Positions 55,770 to 64,000 of a stretch of 64,000 bases of DNA are shown here, one piece after another (the stretch's first letter is position 1; each line of letters begins with the position of its first letter). The DNA is from Acinetobacter calcoaceticus (lineage in GTDB: Bacteria > Pseudomonadota > Gammaproteobacteria > Pseudomonadales > Moraxellaceae). The stretch is from positions 930,001 to 994,000 of the forward strand of contig NZ_LS999521.1 in NCBI RefSeq assembly GCF_900520355.1, in the 5' to 3' direction. The notes below the pieces were generated by a model, which ran no database searches, was not told the origin of the DNA, and worked only from the letters and a program-made list of their open reading frames with translations. Position numbers and translations under genes: made by a program.

Positions 55770-56186
55770 TTATTTTTTAGGAGCTTGTTGTTGAGCTGCT
55801 TTCATTGCATCTTCAGTTAATTTTTCAAGCTTAGTTGTTAACTGAGGGCCGAAACATGCTTTAAGATCACGGTTTTGCTGTTGTACAAATCCTAGAGAGC
55901 TTGGGCTTTTCTTGGCATTGATTGCACTTTGGATTTCCCATTTTTGTGCTTCAGTGACTTTACCTTGTGCTTCAACTTGGCAGCTACAGAATTTGCTAAC
56001 TTCAGATGAACTTAGTTTGCCACCTTTAGCTGTTTGATCTTTACAAACGTTAACTAATGCACCTTTAACGTTAGTACTTTTATATGCTGCTTGAACTGGG
56101 TTTTCGGCAGCATGTGCTGCGCCAGCCATAAGAGCAACTGTTGAAAACAAAGATGAAAGAATAAGATTTGATTTTAACAACTTCAT
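55770..56186 (-). CDS. Exported protein of unknown function with four cysteines
   Basis: A 138-residue protein with a clear signal peptide (about 1-27, ending AHAAE), so periplasmic. The mature part has Cys in NVCKD, the pair FCSCQ, and ACFG: four cysteines that could form disulfides. The C-terminus is Ala/Gln/Lys-rich. No family is recognised. It starts 16 nt after queC on the same strand and ends at a terminator, so it is probably the last gene of the queE-queC transcript, though nothing ties it to queuosine. Confidence 0.78.
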   Translation of the reverse strand: MKLLKSNLILSSLFSTVALMAGAAHAAENPVQAAYKSTNVKGALVNVCKDQTAKGGKLSSSEVSKFCSCQVEAQGKVTEAQKWEIQSAINAKKSPSSLGFVQQQNRDLKACFGPQLTTKLEKLTEDAMKAAQQQAPKK

Positions 56187-56202
56187 AAATTTTACCTACT
56201 TA

Positions 56203-56871
56203 TTACGGTATATAGCGTGTTGGGTCGGCAACACCAGCCTCGATAAAGCCTTCTTTACGCAAACGGCAACTGTCACATTTGCCACACGCACGTCCTTGAG
56301 CATCTGCTTGGTAGCAAGATACCGTTTGACTATAGTCTACGCCATGTTCAATCCCTAAACGTATAATATTCGCTTTGGATAAATGTAACAGGGGTGTTTC
56401 AAATTTAAGTGGTTTTCCTTCTACGCCAGCTTTAGTTGCTAACCGTGCCATATTGGCAAAAGCATCAATAAATTCAGGACGACAATCAGGATATCCTGAA
56501 TAATCAACAGCATTGATACCAATAACGATAGCTTCAGCATTAAATACTTCGGCTGCGGCTAGGGCATAAGAGAGGAAAATAGTGTTACGCGCTGGTACAT
56601 AAGTTACAGGAATACCTTCTTGTAACTGTTCTGGTACGGCAATGTTGTGATCTGTAAGTGCAGATCCACCTAAATTAGCCAAATCAATATTAATTACACG
56701 ATGTTCAACCCCTGCACGTTGAGCTAATGCTTTTGCAGCATCAAGTTCAGTGGTTGAGCGTTGACCATACATAAAACTAATAGTAATACATTCATAGCGT
56801 GCTTGTGCCCAAGCTAGGCAAGTGGTTGAGTCTAAGCCGCCTGAAAGTAAAACAATCGCACGAGGGCGCAT
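56203..56871 (-). CDS. queC: 7-cyano-7-deazaguanine synthase QueC
   Basis: Makes preQ0 from 7-carboxy-7-deazaguanine, ATP and ammonia in queuosine synthesis. The ATG at 56871 ([12 protein letters not shown]) is favoured because GGAG lies 7 nt upstream; an ATG at 56883 would add four residues. The PP-loop is [10 protein letters not shown]. The zinc-binding C-terminus has [18 protein letters not shown], with four Cys. [22 protein letters not shown] is a family block. The product has 222 residues. It lies about 40 nt after queE. Confidence 0.95.
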   Translation of the reverse strand: MRPRAIVLLSGGLDSTTCLAWAQARYECITISFMYGQRSTTELDAAKALAQRAGVEHRVINIDLANLGGSALTDHNIAVPEQLQEGIPVTYVPARNTIFLSYALAAAEVFNAEAIVIGINAVDYSGYPDCRPEFIDAFANMARLATKAGVEGKPLKFETPLLHLSKANIIRLGIEHGVDYSQTVSCYQADAQGRACGKCDSCRLRKEGFIEAGVADPTRYIP

Positions 56872-56911
56872 ATTTTTCTCCATATTCGGAATGATTTATT
56901 TTATTGAGTGA

Positions 56912-57622
56912 TTAGCGACCTGATTCGTCATTCCACAGCAGTTTATGTAACTGAAGTTGGAAGCGAACGGGTAATTTATCATCCAGTATCCACTGTGCCA
57001 GATCACGTGCTAGACGTGGCAGGCCAACAGCACCTTTTTCAACTGCAAAGGCAGGGGAGAACCAAACGGTACTGACTTTTTTATGCAGTTGATATTTTTC
57101 AACTTGTTGCTTTGACCATTCATAATCTTCGCGGTTACAAATGACGAATTTAATTTGGTCACGCGCAGTCAAATGATCAAGATTGCTGATGAGATTACGA
57201 TGTTCCTCACCAGAAGTTGGAGTTTTTAAGTCGAGAACTTTAGAAACACGCGAATCTACTTTTGAGACATCGAGCGCGCCACTGGTTTCTAAAGAAACAT
57301 CAAAGCCAGCTTCACATAGACGTTGTAATAAAATCAAACAGTTTGGCTGTGCAAGTGGTTCACCACCAGTTACACAAATATAAGGCGTTTGAAATTGAGT
57401 AGCTGTTTCAATGATATGTTCAAGTGAAAAACGTTCACCACCTTCAAAAGAATAAGTGGTATCACAATAGCTACAACGTAATGGACAGCCCGTTAGACGA
57501 ATAAATACAGTCGGTAAACCAGAAGCATTTGCTTCACCCTGCAACGAGTAAAAAATCTCGGTAATGCGTAAACCGGACGCAGGGTCTGAGACAGGAATTG
57601 CAGAGGAACGTAAGGAAGCCAT
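56912..57622 (-). CDS. queE: 7-carboxy-7-deazaguanine synthase QueE
   Basis: A radical S-adenosylmethionine enzyme that forms the ring of 7-carboxy-7-deazaguanine, the substrate of QueC. The 236-residue protein has the cluster motif CPLRCSYC (CX3CX2C) in LTGCPLRCSYCDTTYSF, then ICVTGGEPLAQPN (SAM-binding GGEP) and SLETSG. IFYSLQGEANASGLPTVFIR at the N-terminus is the QueE signature. The queE-queC order fits one operon; queD and queF are not in the window. Confidence 0.95.
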   Translation of the reverse strand: MASLRSSAIPVSDPASGLRITEIFYSLQGEANASGLPTVFIRLTGCPLRCSYCDTTYSFEGGERFSLEHIIETATQFQTPYICVTGGEPLAQPNCLILLQRLCEAGFDVSLETSGALDVSKVDSRVSKVLDLKTPTSGEEHRNLISNLDHLTARDQIKFVICNREDYEWSKQQVEKYQLHKKVSTVWFSPAFAVEKGAVGLPRLARDLAQWILDDKLPVRFQLQLHKLLWNDESGR

Positions 57623-57649
57623 TCTAGAAATACCACACTATATAAAAAA

Positions 57650-57685
57650 TAAAATCTCTACGATCAGTGTTGACCGTAGAGATAT
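57650..57685 (-). terminator. Terminator after dapD
   Basis: ATCTCTACG with CGTAGAGAT, plus an inner GTCA/TGAT helix; on the minus strand it is followed by TTTTATTTTTT. Confidence 0.85.
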
Positions 57686-57700
57686 TTGATCAAACTGAAA

Positions 57701-58522
57701 TTAGTCAGCGCGTAACAAATCGTTCAAACTTGTTTTTGCACGTGTTTGCGCATCAACTTTTTTCACAATAATTGCAGCGTATAAGCTGTAAGTACCACAT
57801 TTAGAAGGCAGGCTACCTGCTACAACAACTGAACCTGCTGGAACGCGACCATAGTGGATTTCGCCAGTTGCGCGGTCATAAATTTTAGTTGATTGACCAA
57901 TGAAAACGCCCATTGAAATTACTGAGCCTTCTTCAACAATAACGCCTTCAACGATTTCTGAACGCGCACCGATAAAGCAGTTGTCTTCAATAATGGTTGG
58001 GTTAGCTTGTAATGGTTCTAAAACACCACCGATACCTACACCACCAGACAAATGAACGTTTTTACCGATTTGAGCACATGAACCTACAGTTGCCCATGTA
58101 TCAACCATTGTGCCTTCATCTACATAAGCACCAATGTTTACATAAGAAGGCATTAACACTACGTTTTTAGCTTGGAAGCTACCACGACGTGCTACAGCAG
58201 GAGGAACAACACGTACACCGGCTGCTTTAAATTGTTCTTCAGTCCAACCAGAGAATTTAGTTTCTACTTTGTCGTAGAAGCGAAGATCACATGACTCGAT
58301 TGGTTTATTGTCATTAAGTTTAAATGATAATAAAACAGCTTTTTTTAACCATTGGTGAACAACCCATTCACCATTGATTTTTTCAGCAACTCGAAGTGTA
58401 CCGTTATCTAAACCAGCAATAGCTTCTTCAACAGCTTGGCGAATTTCGCTTGAGCAATCTGCTGCAGTAAAGTTTGCGCGGTCTTCAAATGCTTGCTCAA
58501 TGATCGTAGAAAGCTGAGACAT
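57701..58522 (-). CDS. dapD: Tetrahydrodipicolinate N-succinyltransferase
   Basis: Transfers succinyl from succinyl-CoA to tetrahydrodipicolinate in the DAP/lysine pathway. The protein has 273 residues, the family length. The N-terminal helical domain ends near residue 100. A left-handed beta-helix of hexapeptide repeats follows (about 105-240), with [29 protein letters not shown] and [16 protein letters not shown], represented here by [16 protein letters not shown]. It is a single gene ending at its own terminator. dapF lies at the other end of the window. Confidence 0.97.
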   Translation of the reverse strand: MSQLSTIIEQAFEDRANFTAADCSSEIRQAVEEAIAGLDNGTLRVAEKINGEWVVHQWLKKAVLLSFKLNDNKPIESCDLRFYDKVETKFSGWTEEQFKAAGVRVVPPAVARRGSFQAKNVVLMPSYVNIGAYVDEGTMVDTWATVGSCAQIGKNVHLSGGVGIGGVLEPLQANPTIIEDNCFIGARSEIVEGVIVEEGSVISMGVFIGQSTKIYDRATGEIHYGRVPAGSVVVAGSLPSKCGTYSLYAAIIVKKVDAQTRAKTSLNDLLRAD

Positions 58523-58817
58523 GATCTTCCTTCCATAAAAAATTTTAAAGATTTTACACTAATTTGTGACAAGAATCTTTGAAAAAACGTGTTACGTTTA
58601 ATTGAAGATACAAATAGGTTAAATGAAAATAAGCTTATTAGATAATCAAGTGTTTTTTACACAAAAATGATTTGAAAATAAAAATTTAACTCAATTTGTA
58701 TCAAAAAATAACAGAAATCTAGCATTTTTTGTATAAAAAAGACTCTAAGCTCTCTTTATTATGATTTCAGTCACAAGATGAATAAATTAAAAACAAAGCC
58801 TTTTTGAGGAGAAAACT
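58523..58817. other. Divergent region between dapD and the outer-membrane protein gene
   Basis: About 295 bp, AT-rich, no reading frame of interest. It holds the promoters of both genes. GAGGAG lies 8 nt before the outer-membrane protein start. Confidence 0.4.
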
Positions 58818-59567
58818 ATGAAAGTATTACGTGTTTTAGTAACAACAACAGCTTTATTCGCTGCTGGTGCTGCAATGGCAGATGAAGCCGTTGTTCATGA
58901 CAGCTACGCATTTGATCAAAAACAATTACTTCCTGTGGGAGTGCGTGCTGAGGTAGGTACAACTGGTTACGGTGGTGCTTTATTATGGCAAGCAAACCCA
59001 TATGTAGGTTTGGCTCTAGGTTATAACGGTGGTGACATTTCGTGGACAGATGATGTTTCTGTAAATGGTACTAAATATGACCTAGATATGGATAATAACA
59101 ATATCTATTTAAATGCTGAGATTCGTCCTTGGGGTGCTAGTTCTAATCCATGGGCTCAAGGCTTATATGTAGCTGCAGGTGCTGCTTATCTCGATAATGA
59201 TTATGACTTAGCTAAACGTATTGGTAACGGTGAAACTTTATCAATTGATGGTAAGAACTATCAACAAGCAGTTGCTGGTCAAGAGGGCGGTGTAAGAGGT
59301 AAGATGAATTATGAAAATAATATTGCCCCTTATTTAGGTTTCGGCTTCGCTCCAAAAATTAACAAAAACTGGGGCGTATTTGGTGAGGTAGGTGCATACT
59401 ATACTGGCAACCCTAAAGTACAGTTAACTCAATATAACCTTGCTCCAGTGAATGGTAATCCAACATCTGCTCAAGATGCAGTTGATAAGGAAGAAAATGA
59501 AATTCGTAATGATAATAAATATGAATGGATGCCAGTTGGTAAAGTTGGTGTGAATTTCTACTGGTAA
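58818..59567 (+). CDS. Small outer-membrane beta-barrel protein
   Basis: A 249-residue protein with a signal peptide (about 1-21, ending AAMA). The mature part alternates polar and non-polar residues with aromatic girdles: VGVRAEVGTTGYGGALLWQ, VGLALGYNGG, NIYLNAEIRPWG, GLYVAAGAAYL, APYLGFGFAPKINKNWGVFGEVGAYY, and a last strand KVGVNFYW ending in an aromatic residue, the usual targeting signal for the BAM machinery. About eight strands fit. The YLGFGFAPKINKNWG pattern resembles OmpW/OprH-like small barrels, but I cannot assign a named family. GAGGAG before the start implies strong translation. Confidence 0.8.
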   Translation: MKVLRVLVTTTALFAAGAAMADEAVVHDSYAFDQKQLLPVGVRAEVGTTGYGGALLWQANPYVGLALGYNGGDISWTDDVSVNGTKYDLDMDNNNIYLNAEIRPWGASSNPWAQGLYVAAGAAYLDNDYDLAKRIGNGETLSIDGKNYQQAVAGQEGGVRGKMNYENNIAPYLGFGFAPKINKNWGVFGEVGAYYTGNPKVQLTQYNLAPVNGNPTSAQDAVDKEENEIRNDNKYEWMPVGKVGVNFYW

Positions 59568-59575
59568 TATCCTAA

Positions 59576-59606
59576 AGAAAAAACGAGCCACGGCTCGTTT
59601 TTTTCA
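59576..59606 (+). terminator. Terminator of the outer-membrane protein gene
   Basis: AAAAAACGAGCC, A, CGGCTCGTTTTTTT stem, right after the stop. Confidence 0.9.
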
Positions 59607-59612
59607 TCTAGC

Positions 59613-59644
59613 AAAATAAAAGAGCTAAAAAGCTCTTTTATTTT
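59613..59644. terminator. Second, bidirectional hairpin between outer-membrane protein and LysR genes
   Basis: AAAATAAAAGAGCT, AAAA, AGCTCTTTTATTTT, a 14-bp stem. It ends the cys operon and LysR gene from the other side. Confidence 0.85.
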
Positions 59645-59655
59645 GTTCTTAATTT

Positions 59656-60579
59656 TTATTCATCTGGGTAAGCAATTTTCTTAAGTGCTTTAATATCAGC
59701 ATCTGGAGAGCACAGCGAAATAAATTCATAGCCATAACCGCGTAATAGATGGCCTTTACGAACCGCAATCCATGTCGTGTTTACACCAAAAATATCGGTT
59801 TTAGTTTGTTTTAAACGATGATCACGTTCTGTGTCATAAGCTACGGCATTGACAATGCCGACCCCCATGCCCAATTCGACATAAGTCTTGATAACGTCCG
59901 CATCAAGTGCAGACATTACGATATCTGCATCGAGGTGAGCTTCTTCGAAAGCTTTGTCAATTTTTGATCGACCTGTAAAACCACCATGATAAGTAATGAG
60001 TGGATAGTCCGCTAAAAGTTCAAGCGTAATCTTGTCTGCCTTCACTAAAGGATGATTTTGCGGTGTGATAATACTGTGTTGCCATTGATAGTAAGGAATA
60101 CTCGCTAGATTTTCTTCAGTTGTTAAAGATTCTGTAGCAATCCCAATATCTGCCTCACCTTGTAAGAGCATTTCTGAAATTTCAACAGGGCTGGCTTGTT
60201 GTAAAATCAAATGAACTTTAGGAAATAACTTCTTAAATTGATTGACGATCGGAGGCAGTACATAACGTGCCTGAGTATGGGTCGTCGCGATCGTTAATGT
60301 TCCTTCATCAACTTTATTAAAGTCTTCTGCAAGGCGTTTAATATTTTCAGCATCAACTAACATGCGTTCAACGATGCCAAGAAGAGATTGTCCTGGTTCG
60401 GTTAAACCTAAAAGTCGTTTACCTTTCCGTATAAAAAGTTGTACACCTAGCTCGTCTTCTAAATCTTTAATATGTTTACTTACGCCCGATTGAGACGTGT
60501 AGAGTGCAGCCGATGCTTCGGTTAAGTTAAAGTTTTGGCGTACAGTTTCTCGGATAATTCTTAATTGTTGAAAGTTCAT
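59656..60579 (-). CDS. cysB: CysB/Cbl-type LysR regulator
   Basis: A 307-residue LysR-type activator. The N-terminal winged helix (about 1-60) has NLTEASAALYTSQSGVSKHIKDLEDELG, represented by SQSGVSKHIKDLEDELG, the CysB/Cbl-specific form with Ser-Gly-Val-Ser-Lys-His. The effector domain (about 90-300) has TTHTQARYVLP, QGEADIGIATE and LGMGVGIVNAVAYD. Such proteins bind O-/N-acetylserine and activate sulfur genes. It lies 28 nt after cysA in the same direction, so it is probably co-transcribed with the importer it controls. Cbl is the alternative name. Confidence 0.88.
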   Translation of the reverse strand: MNFQQLRIIRETVRQNFNLTEASAALYTSQSGVSKHIKDLEDELGVQLFIRKGKRLLGLTEPGQSLLGIVERMLVDAENIKRLAEDFNKVDEGTLTIATTHTQARYVLPPIVNQFKKLFPKVHLILQQASPVEISEMLLQGEADIGIATESLTTEENLASIPYYQWQHSIITPQNHPLVKADKITLELLADYPLITYHGGFTGRSKIDKAFEEAHLDADIVMSALDADVIKTYVELGMGVGIVNAVAYDTERDHRLKQTKTDIFGVNTTWIAVRKGHLLRGYGYEFISLCSPDADIKALKKIAYPDE

Positions 60580-60607
60580 TCACACTTTTCCTTACCAAAT
60601 ATATTTC

Positions 60608-61669
60608 TTAAGCAACTTGATCTGCAAATAAGTGCAGTTGAGATGCACTTACCCAAACGGTTTGATTTGGTTTAAATGCATGTAATTTTGCAGCTTCATT
60701 GCTCAGAGCAATCTCAATTAAACGTCCATTACGGTCTTGTAATTCCGCCACAACTTTTCCAGCAATCCAGATTTCACGTACAAAAGTCGCTTCAATAGTA
60801 TTAGCCTGCGGTTGCGAGTGAATATGTAACTCATCTGGACGGGCAAAAGCAATCACTTTTCCTTGAGGCGCCTCAACCAAAGTTGGTAATTGAATTCGGT
60901 CATTGCCAATACGGATAATACCGCCTGTGTTTTCACCTTCAAAACGATTTGCCTGACCTAAGAAATCAAAGACAAATGGGGTTGATGGTTTTTCATAGAC
61001 TTCACGAGGAGAACCAATCTGCTCGACATTGCCTTTATTCATGACAATAATCTGGTCTGCTACTTCAAGTGCTTCTTCTTGATCGTGGGTCACGAAAATT
61101 GAAGTAATGTGCAACTCATCATGTAGGTTACGTAACCAGCGACGTAATTCCTTACGGACTTTAGCATCTAAGGCACCGAATGGTTCATCAAGCAATAATA
61201 CCCGTGGTTCTACAGCCAAGGCGCGTGCTAATGCAATACGCTGGCGTTGTCCGCCTGAAAGCTGAGCAGGGTAGCGGTCTGCCAAAAATCCAAGTTGAAC
61301 CAGATCAAGCAAACGAGTCACGCGTTTTTTAATTTCAGCTTCAGATGGACGGGTTGCACGGGGACGAACACGTAAGCCAAAGGCAATATTGTCAAATACG
61401 GTCATGTGGCGGAATAAAGCATAGTGCTGAAATACAAAGCCGACCTGACGCTCACGGACATGTACATTGGTTGCATCTTCGCCTTCAAGTAGCACTTGAC
61501 CGCCATCGGCTGACTCTAGGCCCGCAATAATACGTAGTAGAGTTGTTTTACCGCAACCAGATGGGCCGAGTAGGGCAACCAGTTCACCTTCCGGAAAATC
61601 TAGTGAAATATTTTTAAGCGCATGGAATGCACCAAAGTGTTTTTCAATATTTTTAACTTGAATACTCAT
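60608..61669 (-). CDS. cysA: Sulfate/thiosulfate importer ATPase CysA
   Basis: The 353-residue ATPase of the sulfate ABC importer. Walker A is [12 protein letters not shown] (about 34-45), signature LSGGQRQR (about 135), Walker [13 protein letters not shown] (about 155), with the switch His in [13 protein letters not shown]-terminal TOBE-type domain (about 240-353) is as in CysA and MalK. It lies 11 nt after cysW. Confidence 0.95.
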   Translation of the reverse strand: MSIQVKNIEKHFGAFHALKNISLDFPEGELVALLGPSGCGKTTLLRIIAGLESADGGQVLLEGEDATNVHVRERQVGFVFQHYALFRHMTVFDNIAFGLRVRPRATRPSEAEIKKRVTRLLDLVQLGFLADRYPAQLSGGQRQRIALARALAVEPRVLLLDEPFGALDAKVRKELRRWLRNLHDELHITSIFVTHDQEEALEVADQIIVMNKGNVEQIGSPREVYEKPSTPFVFDFLGQANRFEGENTGGIIRIGNDRIQLPTLVEAPQGKVIAFARPDELHIHSQPQANTIEATFVREIWIAGKVVAELQDRNGRLIEIALSNEAAKLHAFKPNQTVWVSASQLHLFADQVA

Positions 61670-61680
61670 GTGTTCATTCC

Positions 61681-62565
61681 TTACGAATTAGTTGAATGCG
61701 GTTCTGGTTTGTCTTGGCGTAGTTCTAACCAAGTTTTTAGTACCAGTGTTAATAGGGCTAAAAAAGCAAGTAATGAGGACACGGCAAACGCTGCACTAAA
61801 TGTGTACTCGTTATATAAAATTTCGACATGAAGTGGCAGGGTGTTGGTTTCACCACGGATGTGACCAGAAACCACTGATACTGCACCAAACTCACCCATT
61901 GCACGGGCATTACACAAAATCACGCCATAAATGAGGCCCCATTTAATGTTGGGTAGTGTGACCTTCCAAAACGTTTGCCATCCTGATGCGCCGAGTACAA
62001 TTGCTGCTTCTTCTTCTTCAGTGCCTTGAGCTTCCATGAGGGGAATTAATTCACGAGCGACAAATGGAACAGTAATAAAAATAGTGGCTAAAACAATTGC
62101 AGGTACGGCATATAAAATCTTAATGTCATGGTCCATCAACCATCCACCAAACCAGCCTTGCGCACCAAAAATTAATACAATCATTAAGCCGGCAATAACG
62201 GGTGAAACCGAAAAAGGCATGTCAATGATGGTGGTTAAAATGGCTTTACCTTTAAATTGAAATTTGGAAACTGCCCATGCTGCTGCAACACCGAATACCA
62301 CATTAATTGGAACGGCGATTGCTGCGGTTAACAGCGTTAATTTCACTGCCGATAGCGTGTCTGGATCAATCAACGCTTGAACATAGACTTCAAGTCCTTG
62401 TTTAAATGCTTCTACAAAAACCAGAATGAGTGGCAACATTAGGCAGCTTAAGAAGAAAATCAAAGCAACCGTAATGAGCGTGTAACGGACCCAAACTGGT
62501 TCACGGGTGGCGTCACGTGATTGCAATTTAAATGCAAGTGCATTGCTGTCGCTGTGTAGGTTCAT
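61681..62565 (-). CDS. cysW: Sulfate importer permease CysW
   Basis: A 294-residue inner-membrane permease with about six membrane segments. The EAA loop is at [28 protein letters not shown], represented by [17 protein letters not shown], and contacts Cys[33 protein letters not shown], here [15 protein letters not shown], is the CysW signature. Its ATG overlaps the cysT stop by 4 nt. Confidence 0.95.
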   Translation of the reverse strand: MNLHSDSNALAFKLQSRDATREPVWVRYTLITVALIFFLSCLMLPLILVFVEAFKQGLEVYVQALIDPDTLSAVKLTLLTAAIAVPINVVFGVAAAWAVSKFQFKGKAILTTIIDMPFSVSPVIAGLMIVLIFGAQGWFGGWLMDHDIKILYAVPAIVLATIFITVPFVARELIPLMEAQGTEEEEAAIVLGASGWQTFWKVTLPNIKWGLIYGVILCNARAMGEFGAVSVVSGHIRGETNTLPLHVEILYNEYTFSAAFAVSSLLAFLALLTLVLKTWLELRQDKPEPHSTNS

Positions 62566-63395
62566 GTGATATTTCTCCCTGTACGACGGTTTGCCCAGAC
62601 TTGAAGTAAATTAATGGAAAATAAAATGATAAAAGAGAGAACTAACATGACCGCAGCAATCGTTGTTGCACCCGCGTAATCATATTCTTCAAGACGTGAA
62701 ATGATCATGAGTGGAGCAATTTCAGTTTTAAAAGGTTGGTTACCTGCAATAAAAATAACCGAACCATATTCACCAACGCCGCGGGCGAATGCTAAAGCAA
62801 AGCCTGTAAATAGGGCTGGTAATAAAATAGGCAAAATGATTTTTGTAATGGTTTGCCAGCGATTTGCCCCAAGTGCCGATGCCGCTTCTTCTAACTCGGT
62901 TTCAATATCACTCAAAACAGGTTGAACTGTTCGTACAATGAATGGAATACCAATAAATACTAAAGCTAGAGTAATCCCGATAGGCGTGTACGCAACCTCA
63001 ATACCCAGTGGCACTAAATATTGGCCAATCCAGCCGGTAGGAGCATAGAGTGAGGTAAGTGCAATACCTGCAACTGCGGTTGGTAATGCAAAAGGTAAAT
63101 CTACTAGGGCATCAACCAGACGTTTTCCGGGGAAGTTATAACGTACAAGGCACCAAGCCAGAAGCAAGCCAAATACAACATTAATAAAGGCTGCAATTAA
63201 TGCTGAACTAAAGCTGAGTTGAAGCGACTTTAAAATACGTTCAGAAGTTAAAATTTCCCACAATCCGTCCCATCCGATTCCAAATGATTTGATAAAGACT
63301 GCGGCTAATGGAATAAGCACAATAAAAGACACATAGGCGAGGGTAAAACCTAATGAAAGGCCAAACCCAGGCAGCACTCGGGATCGCTGCGACAT
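62562..63395 (-). CDS. cysT: Sulfate importer permease CysT (CysU)
   Basis: A 277-residue permease partner of CysW, with six membrane segments. The EAA loop is [25 protein letters not shown], here [18 protein letters not shown], and the next block is [20 protein letters not shown]. It is the first importer gene visible, preceded by the end of an unrelated hydrolase 80 nt upstream. No sulfate-binding protein gene is in the window, so it must be encoded elsewhere. Confidence 0.95.
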   Translation of the reverse strand: MSQRSRVLPGFGLSLGFTLAYVSFIVLIPLAAVFIKSFGIGWDGLWEILTSERILKSLQLSFSSALIAAFINVVFGLLLAWCLVRYNFPGKRLVDALVDLPFALPTAVAGIALTSLYAPTGWIGQYLVPLGIEVAYTPIGITLALVFIGIPFIVRTVQPVLSDIETELEEAASALGANRWQTITKIILPILLPALFTGFALAFARGVGEYGSVIFIAGNQPFKTEIAPLMIISRLEEYDYAGATTIAAVMLVLSFIILFSINLLQVWANRRTGRNIT

Positions 63396-63475
63396 GATAT
63401 TTCCTCAAAGAGAAAAGCCTGCTGAAACCAGTAAGCGAATAAATAAAGATAAACAGTGCGATATAAAGATGGGTA

Positions 63476-64000
63476 TTAAGCAAATTTCAAAGAGAAATGA
63501 GTTTTTACCGGGTCGAAAGATGAGCGACTACACATCGAATTTTCTGGAATCAAATAATTCAGCAGGGCCGGAAAGGGACCAAAACCCGATGCAACATTAA
63601 TATGACCAACTTCCCCTAAGTTAATCGGTTCTAGACGCCAAGCTTTTGCAAGCTGTAAGGCATCTACAAAACCCAACCATGGGTCATTTTCACTAATGAG
63701 CAGCGTAGCTGGAATATCAATTCGCAAATGATAGAAATACTCTTTGTAGTCAGTCAGACTATGCCGAGCAAAGCCTGCTTCACCAAAACGTGCCGGATTG
63801 GCTGGAGCCACCAAAATAAGTTTTTTGACTTGGCTTTTTAATTCAGGGTGCTCAGCTAAAGCTGCGACACTGGTTAAGCAGCCAAAGCTATGTGCAACAA
63901 TTTGTACAGGAGCTTTTACTGCTTGAACTGTTTTAACGAACTGCTCAATCCATTCACTTAATACGGGTCTATCCCAGTTTTTTTGCTCAACACGAGAACT
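63476..64000 (-). CDS. RBBP9/YdeN-type serine hydrolase, 5' end cut by window edge
   Basis: The frame runs from the window end without a start, so the N-terminus lies outside; 174 residues are visible. The nucleophile elbow is AHSFGC, an acid candidate lies in SENDPWLGF, and the His in GHINVASGFGPFP, the last being typical of the RBBP9/YdeN serine hydrolase group. A short open frame from 63814 is only its C-terminal half. The reading ends with an unusual polar tail of about 25 residues. It lies just upstream of cysT on the same strand; a link to sulfate uptake is not apparent. Confidence 0.82.
   Translation of the reverse strand, partial: SSRVEQKNWDRPVLSEWIEQFVKTVQAVKAPVQIVAHSFGCLTSVAALAEHPELKSQVKKLILVAPANPARFGEAGFARHSLTDYKEYFYHLRIDIPATLLISENDPWLGFVDALQLAKAWRLEPINLGEVGHINVASGFGPFPALLNYLIPENSMCSRSSFDPVKTHFSLKFA

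Noticed and set aside
63241..63483. 80-codon minus-strand frame overlapping the start of cysT
   Set aside because: It overlaps cysT in another frame, the translation has no family character, and cysT is well supported.

Overview
This 64 kb window is chromosomal core sequence of an Acinetobacter, most likely the A. baumannii / A. calcoaceticus complex. The evidence is the low GC (about 38-40% by eye), dense operons of gammaproteobacterial housekeeping genes, a lone LolC/E-type permease with LolD, and the overall gene set. I see no rRNA, tRNA, insertion sequence, prophage, integron or CRISPR array. Species assignment is inference from protein character, not from a search.

Layout. 1-3.2 kb: end of dapF, an alpha/beta hydrolase, a LysE-type exporter and xerC. 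3.7-8.5 kb: etfBA and gyrA. 8.5-13.4 kb: a leftward tripartite export operon (TolC-like, HlyD-like and two ABC-2 permeases, with no ATPase gene), headed by a palindrome. 13.8-19.8 kb: serC, an unknown conserved protein plus a newly called 48-residue membrane protein, a UPF0178 protein, an EamA transporter and the lipoprotein-release pair lolF-lolD. 19.9-29.1 kb: comEC, a lipid A-type acyltransferase, sppA, a hydrolase, purMN, a PerM family protein and hda.

29.4-35.2 kb is the most distinctive accessory-looking part. Two tandem genes encode large secreted beta-helix proteins with an N-terminal CSLREA motif and a C-terminal Gly-rich/hydrophobic/Arg sorting tail (GlyGly-CTERM type, a rhombosortase substrate signature). 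They converge on a sigma factor / DUF3619-like membrane protein / DUF3106-like protein operon.

35.3-45.8 kb: an RNA methyltransferase, fbp, a 61-residue unknown, the Tol-Pal operon (ybgC-tolQRAB-pal), ruvAB and dgt. 46-56 kb: purL, a Bcr/CflA drug exporter, a newly called 41-residue membrane protein, a NIF3-like protein, a crotonase, a NadM-like adenylyltransferase, a glyoxalase-fold protein, a CAP-domain lipoprotein, Bcp and a Dph6-like ATP pyrophosphatase. 56-64 kb: queCE, dapD, a small outer-membrane barrel, the sulfate importer cysTWA with a CysB-type regulator, and the end of a serine hydrolase cut by the window edge.

Functionally the window combines envelope biogenesis (dapF, dapD, Tol-Pal, lolFD, lipid A acylation), purine synthesis (purL, purM, purN), DNA topology, repair and replication control (gyrA, ruvAB, xerC, hda, dgt), DNA uptake (comEC), sulfate uptake, and several exporters. 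The best leads for new biology are the ATPase-less ABC-2 export operon with its palindrome, the tandem GlyGly-CTERM pair beside the sigma cassette, and the small membrane proteins.
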